64,000 bases of DNA from Undaria pinnatifida (lineage: Eukaryota; Sar; Phaeophyceae; Laminariales; Alariaceae). Of the stretch, positions 45,901-57,600 are shown piece after piece (the first letter of the stretch is position 1; every line of letters starts with the position of its first letter). The notes beneath the pieces were generated by a model. That model was not told the origin of the DNA. It did no database searches and saw only the letters and a list, made by a program, of their open reading frames with translations. The position numbers and the translations under genes are program-made. The DNA lies in the NCBI GenBank assembly GCA_012845835.1, contig JABAKD010000019.1:5627494-5691493 (forward strand), in the 5' to 3' direction.

Positions 45901-48900
45901 TAAAGTTGGAATATCCAAAGCGGATAAGGGCCGTTTCTACATATATATACCAGGTATTCGGCGAGTTTCTTGCCAAAATAGGGCAAGTTCACGGAAAATT
46001 GGAGTTTGCTAAATCATTTTTTTTTCGGCGAAAGGTTTCCTCGGATATTTCCGTAGTCCTTCGTTGGCGAACTTGTGGGTTTTTATTCAATATTTTCTAT
46101 TTGGATGTGCTATTTCGATACTTGAAAAACAGTTGCCAAGAAGTTGCCAAAATGGTGAAAAAAAAATTCGCCCTTTTGCTATGCATTTTTGCCCCCCCCC
46201 CCCCCCTCCCTTAAAATCTGTAGATAGAAACAGCCCTATCCCATTAGGAAACACTTACAGTAGTAACCAAAACAGCGACGAACGAGTGCCATTTAAGCAA
46301 GCAAGCGTCCAGGAAGAGCATACATACTGTATTAATACCAGTACACGACTATCAACACGCTGCGCGCGAGTCGTACAGCCCCCTCCTTACATCGCAGTAA
46401 CCCTCTTAGAAACCGCTCACCACGCTGCGCGCGAGCCATAATCATCCCTTCTTACATCGCAGTAACCCTCTTCGAACCGCACCCGCGTTTTATGGGACAC
46501 AATACTTGCAATTGAAGTAGGAGGATTTTTCATGGGTCATCAAACCTCGGTCGGGTAAGCAAGCACTCAAAATCCTGTGGGTCAAGTCGAGTCAACTCAG
46601 GATGTGTTCGAAAATCTTACGGGTCGAGTCGGGTCGGGTCAGGAAGTTTCAAAACTCACGGGCCGGTTCGAGTCACTCTGACCCGACCCGACACGCGAGA
46701 GGCGAGCAGACCCGTGAAAGCTCCTGGAATTACTGTAGCTATCGATGATTTCCGTAGCAATAGAATGGAAAACAACGATACACAAGGCACTCACCTTGAA
46801 GATGCGCACGATCCAGTGTTCGCTCGTGAAGGCCTCCTCCATGGTCTCTAGCGTGATGTCCTTCTTGCCCACCTCGCGGTTGCGGGCGCGGTCGAACCCG
46901 GAGGGCTTGTTGTAGTCCACCTGGACGGCGGCACAGGAGAGCATTGCACAGGCCACCACATATAATTCGCACGAGATGAGACGAGGTGGCATGATAGGGC
47001 GTGGCAGTACATAACAACACAGCACAGAACAGGACAAGAAGAGATAGCAGGACAGGGAATGGCAGCACAGGATAACATGACACACTACACACCATGACAG
47101 CACAACACCTCAACACGATATGACCGCGCATGGATGGCATGCCATGGTACTGTTATGGCAGCACAAGACAAGACATGTCATGGCAGCACAGATAGCACAT
47201 CACAGGACAGGATACCACATGACATGATAGCACATCACAGGACACGACCCGACAAGACAGCACAGGACTTGACGCGACAACAATGCAGAACATAACCTGA
47301 CAGCACAGGACTTGACACATACGACAACACATCCCACGTTACTACATCACACAGCAACACATTCATGGGTATACAACAGTTAGAAACGGGAAAACATACC
47401 TCTCAACCCGACAGAGGAAGGACGGACGCAGCGATGCATGTAGCCAAGGAAAATTCCCGCCGAACGTTCAGCGCGCCTAGCGCGCCCTAAAAAAAACAGC
47501 AAAAAAGAAAAAAAAGAAACTTTCTCGTGCTCAATCTTATTTTTTCGGCTCACCCGGAGCTCTCCGAACCGGTAATAGCACAGCTTGTAGGCGAGGCAGT
47601 TCTGGAGCACCTTCGAACCCGAGGGTCCGACGTCGAACTGAGCGTTGGCGTTCAGGAAGTCCTGATGATAGCAGCAAGCCCATACCGAGGATCGCGGCGG
47701 GGAGGTGATCGTGGAATAATCGACGGTGGTAGCGGCGGCGGTGGACGAGGAGGATGGGGGTGGGGGGGGGCGTACTCATTCGTTGCTTGACGTAAGTCAT
47801 TAGACCATGGACCAAGCATCCCTTTGGAGACGAAGCACCGTTCCCACCCCTAGTAGAGACTCCTCCAACGCTTGGGCGCTCACTACGTTTCTTCCACATT
47901 TACTTTATTTGTTTTGTTTATCTGGGAGGGGGGGGGGTCGAAATCAGTAACTACCAACTTACCGCGGTTCCCGATTCTCTTTTTGCTCGACAGCGCTGAA
48001 TAAGCAGTCATCGGCGACTTGAAACGCCGGCGAAAAATCTGTCATGTATTACAATACCTAGCCAAAAAAAAAAATAGCACGCGCCTTACTATTTGCAAAG
48101 TCAGCCAACTCATAGCGCCACAAATCATGGAATCAAAACACACACAATCGTGGAATACACAGCACGAGATACCCACCCGACATCCACTTTCTCGTGGTGC
48201 ATGCATGATACAAACGGGCATCCATCGTGTTGACACTTTGCACAATCCCAAGGCAAAGACTCATAACGCCCAAAACACACACACATAAACAGTGAATCTT
48301 ACAACACTCAGTAGCCACCACATGTTGGCATCCAAATCACAGTACATCTACCATTGCGTGTATACACGCGCACAATGATGGACACAAAACGAGCCAAACA
48401 CAACATACAGTATCGAGTGATCGCAGGCCGGGGGTGCAGCATATTCCAACAAGTTTCTGAGCTCCTGACACGAGGAGCTCAACATCTCACCATCACCACC
48501 CGAAACACGATTTCGAAGACTTTCGTTCGCGCAACGCGACCAATATTTTCTATTCGCTAGTCCTAAAAACAAATATTCTCGCAAAAAATACCACACTGAC
48601 CGATAGTTACACTCTTGACAAGCTTAACCGACCAGAAACACCATATGGCTCAGACGTGCCACCCGTACCGTTGGGTGATCCAAAACCGTCACATGCCATT
48701 ATGGATACAAACACACACACACAAATCTTTGGACACACACAACACGCGACACTCACCTTCTCGTGGTGCATGTCGTCGGGGAAAACGCCACTGCCAATCC
48801 TGACGGGCCACAAGAACTTGTTAATGTCGTCACTCGAGTAGCCCGTCACGCCGCCGAAAATCACCAGCACGTAGTTCACGTCCAGCGACTGTTTGCACCA

Positions 48901-51585
48901 TCGATAACATAAAAATCGTGTCGATTTTTTCAAAGAGGATTGAAGGCAACATAGAATTCTATAAAACGGGCGCGCATTTTCTTAACAACAAAATAACAAG
49001 AAAATAAAACAGGGGGAGATTCCACCAAAAATACGGCAAACTTGGCACGCAGCATCATAGGACGAGCGCAAGACGCTACCCAAAAAAAAACAAAAAGAAA
49101 CATGTTAAAACGTACGTGGTACAGCGCACGAAGACAATATACCAAATGCCTAAGGTGCGCGCTGCATTTGACACATGCACCATAGTACAACAGGAAGAAA
49201 ATGATGGCAAATTAAAACCTAGCGCAAAAAGGTAACACGTATTATACAAACAAATATGAAAAGGTACACAACAAGAAGGCACATCGTAACCGTACCTCCA
49301 TGATCGGGTAGGCCTTCTCTTCCGAGGAGGCGAGAGCGCGGCCCACCGTGGCGATGTGGGTGTTGTTCCAGGTGTTGTTGTCCACTAGTACGGTTCGATT
49401 CGACATGGCCGACATCTACAAAAAACGGAGGCGTGGAGTACGCACGGCGGCGCAAAACAGCAAAGGGGAAAAGCAAGAAAAAATAAACGACACAGAAATC
49501 GAGCAAGCGAGAAGGTGGGTATTTGGATATTGGTCGAGAAAGGGTGGAGGGGGGGGGGTAGAGAAAGGGAGGGAACATGGGGGGGGGGGGGGTGGTAAGA
49601 GACATAAATCGAAAGGAGCTTGGTAGAAAGAAACATTGAGGGAGAGTGTTATCGAGAGAAAGACCGACAGAGAGAATCGAAACATAGGAAGATCGAGAGA
49701 AAGGAAACACGTACAGTAGCCACCCCTCGCGCCTAACCCCGCCCCCGCCCCCTTCCCCCAGCGCGAAGCTATGCGCGGAAGGGGTCGCTTGCTCTCCCTC
49801 CTCTCCCTCCCACCGACAAAGATGTGAAGTGACGGCATTTCCTGCCCTTGACCGGCGGAAATTTTCCAATAATTTACCTTGACTGACGCCTAAATACTAG
49901 GTTTTATTATGGAACGATCGGGTTTACACTGTTGACCGCTCGGACGTTTTTCCCTTAACCGACCGTATTCCGGCATCTTGCCCCTCACCTGATAACCATA
50001 GTCCCACCACGACATAATCTTCGCGTCCGGGTCAGTGTTGTGCCTCAGCCAGTAGTAAGCCTCACGGTAGTCGTCGTACAAAATCCTCGCTCCACTCTGA
50101 GTCTTCCCGGCTTCGATCACGATAGATGGGCTAGAGTAGGCCAGCGAGGAAACGTAGGAAGAATGCATCCCGAAAAAACACATCAGCAGTGTTGCCGCAA
50201 GCGTCACGGTGAGAGCCAGCCCGCGACCCACGCCGGGGGCTGAAAAACCGAAGGAAGCATGCATGCGGGGGTAGGGGTGAGAAGGAGGGTTGGTTAAGGT
50301 TGGACGTAGCGGTGGGAGTGGAGGTGGGGGTGGGGGTATGCGTGGGGGCAGGGGAGGGGAGTTGAGTTATGAAAACACATCACAAGGGCATTCGCCAGCA
50401 ATTCTCGGTGAGAGCCAGACCGTGACATCGTGACCCACGCCGGGAGGCTGGATCATCAGAGCGTGCACGTTCACGTGTGGGGGTTGGGGTGGGGGTGGGG
50501 GCGGGGGCGGGGTAGATGTGCATGAACATCAACAACAACAACAATATCAACACCGCCACTACCACCACCACCACCATCACCACCACCCGCCCCCGCCCCC
50601 AAACCCTCTCCCACCTGCAGGCTCAACCCGAGCACTGCTGCCACTACCAGCAGCAACAGCAGCGACCGGTTTGTTGTCCCCAAACCTAAGCGACGCCGTG
50701 AACCTCTGCAGCAGGCTCGACATCCCCACCGCCGCAAGAATGCACGCGATAGGTGCAAGGGTAAGCATAAGGCGGACCATCACCCCCGCGAAGTACCAGG
50801 AGAGCGTGCCGTAGATGATCACGAAAATGGCACCGTCGGTCGGCCTCTGGTAGAGAAGCCACAGTCCCACGGGGGACAGGGGCACGAGGATGTTGAGGTC
50901 GAAGTAGAAGGAGGTCCAGGTGGTGGGCTGATGCTCGGACACAGAAGCGATGATAGGGATGTACCTGTTCACAGCAACAGGAAACGTTTGTTAAAGCTAG
51001 ATAACCGAATTAGTGCACATCTGTACGAAGCTATTTTCACTTATCACATATCAGAAACTACAGTAATAGTATTTTGAGCTCAGACACAGACGCGATGATG
51101 GAGGTGTACCTGTTGTAAACGGCGGGGGGGAAAAAAGAAAACGAAAAAGCGAAGACAACCCTCCCCCCCCAAAAAAAAAGTACATGAGCAACCACTACCG
51201 ACCGACCCCAACCAGACAGACAGTCGTCTGGCTACGTTCACTTGAAACCGTAGGCGGGGCAAGGCCCGGTCAACTGCACCAACTCCAGCAGCTGGGCGGC
51301 AGCCGAACAAAGGTAAACACAAGAATACAAATTAAAACAAAAGCGAAAAACGAAAAAGAAACAAATATTCACGACCAACCAATGCCAACCAGGTAAGATA
51401 AGCCAGCCGTCTGACTTGGAAGCGCAGGTCTGGTCGCAAACAGAACACAAAACAAGAAAAAAACTAACCAAACGGTGCCAACCATTACCAACCAGTTAGC
51501 GACAGAAGGGCAGACAGGACACCACACGCAGGCAGTTAGGCAGTTAGGCAGTTAGGCAGTTAGGCAGTTAGGCAGGCAGACAGGA

Positions 51586-51676
<91 letters not shown>

Positions 51677-54600
51677 CAACCACCCGGCTTACTCACTTCG
51701 AAGCGTAGGTCGGGTCGAGGAGCGTCAGAGAGCGGCCGGTCCACTGCACGAGCCCCAGAAGCTGGGCGGCCACCAGAAGCGAAGCCATCACGGTCACCAA
51801 AGTAATCGCAACAGCCAGAAATGCGCGCTGAAGCACCTTCGCGTCAATCACGCTAAACAGGTAGTATCCCACCGCGTACACCTGGTCCAAGGGGGACGGG
51901 GGCGGGGGCGGGGGCGGGGGTGGGAGTTGGGTAGGGTTGAGGCGGGGGGGGGGGGGGGGGAAGTGGGGGCGGAAGTGGGAGGGGGGGGGGTGGAGGTGGG
52001 GGGGGTGGTGGGGTTGGGGTTGTTGTTGGTCGTGGGGATAAACTTGGGCGTGTGGGGGTGAAAGTGGAGGTGGGCGTGGGGGTTGGCGTTGCGGTTAGGG
52101 GTGAGGGGGGGGGGGGGGGGGGCGGAGATGGGCGTGGGGGAAGGGGTGGGAGGCGTGGAAGTGGTGGTAGGGATGGGCGTGGAGGTGGAGGTACGGGTAA
52201 GGGTGGGGGTCGGGGGTCACCTGCTTTCGTCGTTGAGACGACGCGCAGCACGCACTGCTGTTTGGATACTGCAACGCTTTATGTGGTTGAATTGACCTGT
52301 GTCTGGTTGATAGGTCTCGTTTTCTGCTTGACTGTTGTTGCTGTTGTCGACAGGCACCTTTTTCTGCCTGATTGATGATGCAATCGATGAAAAGCATCAA
52401 CAATAACAACAAAATGACGCAATAAAAAAAAAAACAAGATCCCATCCACAGCAACACACATGCCGAAAACGATGCTCGTCCACCAAGAACTTGTTATTTC
52501 AACAACTTAAAAACTTTGCAGTGTTCAACTTGAAGCGCTTGCTGCGAGTCGTCGCAACAGCGGCAGAACCCCCCCCTACCCCCCCACCCCCTCCCCCTCC
52601 CCCTGGGGTTGGCGTCGGTTGGCAACGACGCTGTAACACGCACATAGCAAAAGTACCAACCATCAGTTATTTCCCGACCGTCTACCCATTCACCAAATAC
52701 CAAACCATCCCGCCCCTTCAGCTTGCGTTGCAGCGATGAATAGTACCGACCGAATAAAAGCACCCCCGAAAATATATACCAGGGTATATATATAAAGTAC
52801 ACCATAAACTTGGGCTGGTTGGTGTTGCTAGTCCCGTTACTCTACAAGGGTGGATGCTTATTTTTTCTGAAGCTTAAAAGAGTTTTGGGGTGTTATCGTA
52901 CCTGGTATCGCTCACAGGAACGCCCGTGCTCCCCCTTTTAAACTTGCGGCACCCTCGGAACATCAAGCCAACCACATCTCCAAGGAAGACAATAGTTGAT
53001 TTGACGTGCAGACAACACACAACAGCACCCAACACATCCCGCAAGGGAACCGTGTACTTGTACCATTATTGTATTTCATTTTACTTTGTTTTTTCACACT
53101 TCTACTTTCCAGCTTCTGGACAAGCCGTGGTCACAGGTGTCGCCCCTTCTCCCCCCCGGTTCTTGCCGTCAAATTTTATCCCGCATAGGGTTCAGCAATC
53201 CCACTGCTCGTCGATTTTTCATCGAGTGTTGCTAACTTACGCTTTCGCGCTTTCCGAAAGTCAATTTGTGCACAAGAAAAAGTCCCCACGATTTTATACG
53301 AGTATGCACTCGGGGGGATTCGAACTAACGAAACTGACCTATATCAGGCTCGAGGATAACCTGATACGCCACCGGGGCGGCCGGCATTATTATTAATAGT
53401 TGTCATCAAGATGGTAATATTTCGTTTGACGTGAAACTATCAATACGATTTCATGACGCGATGAGATCATCCCGGATTTCATGTTCGCCTTCTATATGAA
53501 ATGAACTGCTTGCTTTGCTGGGTGGTTCCCAAGTATTTTCTGTGTTGGATTTGGCCAGCGAGAATTTTTCCAAGCCGCGATTCAGCCTCAAAAGTATTCC
53601 TTCGACTGCTGCATGAACGCAAACGGGGATGCATGAGTTGTATGAGAGGCTGCGTTCTTCAGTCGAGCAAAAAAAGATAAAAAGCAGGAACGCTGAATGA
53701 ACCCTGTGCGCGGTAAAAATGAAAGCGAGTACCTTGGGGGAAGCCGGCGGGGGGCGAGAAAGGAAGACACCTGTGACCACGGCTAGTCCAAAAGGTCGCT
53801 GAGAGCAAAACCTCTCGCGAGTTGAGCTGGAGAGGGGCTCCTAAATCGGGTACCCTAATTTATACTAAACCTAAACGATACCAAATCTGAGACAAGGGCG
53901 GCAAAAAGAGATAAGAGCGGTAACACTGGCCTGTTCCGGGAGGCCATTCACGCGTTTACAACTGGAAAACCCGTTTTTGGGAAATATACTTGCAATTAGT
54001 ACAGGGAGGGGTTTTGGGGCTCCAAAGGGGATAAATCGGGTACCCAACTGCTGCAGCGTGAGGAAAAGTTGATGCCGCGACGGTATGAATCAAGAATAAA
54101 GGATTGGAACCGGTTGCATTAACAACCCCCTACTTGGCTGACACTACGGTCCAGGGAAGGACTGACCCCTGGTTCAATTATATGTCTATTTCCACCACAA
54201 AAATGGAAACGGGCGCTGGAAAAAACAAAAATAATGGGAACTACAGAGGGGAGGTGGGGGGGGGCGGGGATGGAAAAGAAATCGGCAAAAAAAAAATAGG
54301 GACTTCTATTTTCCTGCGGTATGTTTCACCTGGATGCCAATGAAGACCCCGTGAGAGGCCATGCACTCCGCCTGTTTAACCACGTTGAAACCCACGAATG
54401 GCACCTGCGTCGCAACACACCATTCCAAAGAGCGAACAGATCGAGTCCCATTTGTTGATCTGTGTCGTTCATGGCAGATCGATCCCTAGTCTATGCACTT
54501 TGTCCAAACATATCAACAGCGTTTTGTGTATACTTCGTATATATTAAAAAAAAAGTAACACATCTGTCAAAACGCGCGACCCGAGTGATTCTTACTCACA

Positions 54601-57600
54601 GCTAACGTATGAACCAATTATATAAAAAATATTAAGATACATATCGACGGCGCTCATCAACCCGGACATAATGGTTTGTTATATGGATGGTCTGGATAGT
54701 GTTGTCGGATGGGACCCGTATGATCTAGAGTACATGACCCATTAATAGCACATGCTTCCTGGGTTGGATCTGTACTGCACAGCTCCTGCCAAGCGTATCA
54801 TAGCGACATATATAGCACCTGTATGATCTATATCATCTATATCGTGATATGTCCAATGAGTGCACCGTTCGACCACAACCCAACCTCACCCAACACTAAA
54901 TGGTGAGATCGTATAGAAAACTTGCTGCAACAGGCCCAAATGGAGGAGGGCAGAGGGGTACACGAAGGCAGATAGACGCACATATGAAAAAAGGCCAGCC
55001 ACAGGAGTAAAAGTTGGACGAGCATTCTGGCGCTGCAAACAACAACTGCGTCGTGACCCATTCACCCTCAAATCCCGACCCAACACGAGATCGTGAGATT
55101 GTGCGGTAAACTTGCGGGAACAGACCGAAAGAGGGGAGGGGAGGGACATAACACGTACACACAACAAAATCCAAGGACGGCAACAGCTGGAGTTCTGGCG
55201 TTAAAATAAACAGCGTAAAAAAACGCCTGCACACGGATCGGATGGGTAGGCAACTCCTAAACGGCAGACCAATAGCAGTGCAAGCAGGGTGCCGCCAAAA
55301 CAATGGAACCTCTCTCCCATCCCATGCCTGAGAAAGCATTCTCGCGCAGCAACAGCAGCAACGGCAGAAGTAGCAGCAGCAACAACACACGCTGCTACAA
55401 AAACGTTACAAACAGCACCAACCAAACCCTTCCTTTCCGCACACCTGCTCCGCTCCCCCCCCTCCTTAAACTTAACACCTGCATGGCCATAAGGCTTCCG
55501 TGGGCATACAATATGGAGTAGCCGATGTAGAGGCAAAAACAGAAGCAGCAGCAGAAACACGCCATCATACCTACGACATTGTTGTTGCAGCATCATTCAG
55601 ACACCCTAGCATTCCTCCTACCCCCTGTCCCCAGTTTAGCACCTGCATGGCCATGAGGCTTCCTAGGGCGTAGAAGGTGGAGTAGGCGATGTAAAGGCGG
55701 CTGCTGTACCGCCCGGCGACGACCATGACGACGACGTAGATAGGGATGATGTTGATGATGAAGACGTACCCCCCCCAGGCGGCCACCATGTAGAAGTACG
55801 CCAGGGCCTGTTACATTTTGCAGCAGTCGCTCTTCAGATAGTAAGTCATTTCACCATTCCCACTACATGTACACCACAAGGTTCCCCTTTGGGAAGAACC
55901 TTCGGGGCAAACATGTCAGGAGACGGCACTTCCACTCCTTGACCGACGGCAATTATCCAATAATTTACCTTGACTGACGCCAAACTACTAGGTGTTAGTG
56001 TGGAACGATCGGTTTGACACCCTTGACGGCTGGACGTTTTCCCTTGACTGACCGTCTCCTGACATATTTGCTTCCGGGTGGGTTTGACTTGAAATCCCAG
56101 GGGCGTCGCAAGTCGAAAAGGGGAACACAGGAGTTCCAATGATATGTATGGGCAACTGCTTTTTTTGCTGCTGCTGCTGCTGCTGCTGCTGCTGTGAGCT
56201 TCGTTTACCAGGTATGAGGTCCGACAATGTGTGTTTCATTTCGTTTGCATGGGAGGTGAAAACGTTATCGTCGTTGCTCGATCTCCTGCTGCAGTGCACC
56301 AACCACACACGTGCACCGTGACTGGCACAGAGGCGAGAGCTTGGAGCACCGCTGCCGTTGTGCCACTGCTGCCGTCGCCCTGTATACATGCTGTTGTACT
56401 TATGTTGCGGCTGCGAGGGTCAGCGGCCGCTTTTCAAAAAAAAAACACCGCTCTTCTTAACCGTTTAGTGTGCCTATGACCTATGACAGCACACGCTCTG
56501 TTGATACATACATACATACAGGATCGGACACACATGCACACAGAAACACCGTCCGTGGCTGTCACAAAGGAATGCTGCCGCTGCTAGAGAGGCTGAATAA
56601 ACCGGACTGATGATTATATTTTATAGAGGGCAGGAAATAGCGGACCGGGCTAGAAACATGTGACAACAAGGCCGGCTACTTTTCAAAGGAATACATAACT
56701 GTGAGGTTTTCCATGCACTTGCTCGTCTCAGCGAGGTGGAGTACAACCCCTTGACAAAAGTAGCCCGTTCAGCGGCGTTCAATGCTGAAAACACCGCCAC
56801 GGAGCTCGGCTGGGATCAGACATGCGTCGTACTGTACCGTCGGCCCCCTTGCTTGCCCCCCGCAGCCCAAAGGGCGAGAAAAAAACTCCCGGCCACCCGA
56901 GAACAGCACGCCAAAAAAAAAGGTGCACTTTCAACACAAAATATCCTACATATTGGCGTCCCTGATGAGACTGTTTAAATTTAAATACTACTGGCAACAA
57001 TTTTACATCACATCATGTTTACAATTATCTCTCCACGTGTTATTTCTCTCTGTGTCTTGTTCTCTCCCTCTCCCCTCCTTCTCCTCATCCCCCTCCCTCC
57101 TTCCCCTCCATATTGCTGGCAAAATTTTTACACCAGATCATGATAACGATTCCCTTTTCTTAGTTTGATCTCTCTCCGCCCCCCGTCCTCCCCTTCCCTG
57201 TTTTACGACTACGGCCATGCATGAAATGAGTACCCCCCCCCCCTCCTTCGCTCACCGTAAGGCACGCCCACATCATGGAGCCCGTGTTAACGCTCTTGAT
57301 CCACAGGTAGAACACAAACACCAGGGCAAAAATAGCCACCCCCTCGTTATCATACGAACCCCCCACGCTGCGGGAAATGTAAGACGGGACTATAGCGGTG
57401 AACGCCGCAGCCAGCAGACCGGTCGACGACCGCTTCGTCACCTGGCAGGCGTTGTGGGAGAGGGGTGAGGGGGTGGGGTAGGGGGGGAGGTGACGTTTCA
57501 TCATTTTGGGGTTCTCCCAAAATTGCTGGAATGCTCAAATGACTTGAAATGGGACTAGCGGGGGAGGAGGGAAAGGAAGGGAGGAAGACTCTAGTCGGAT

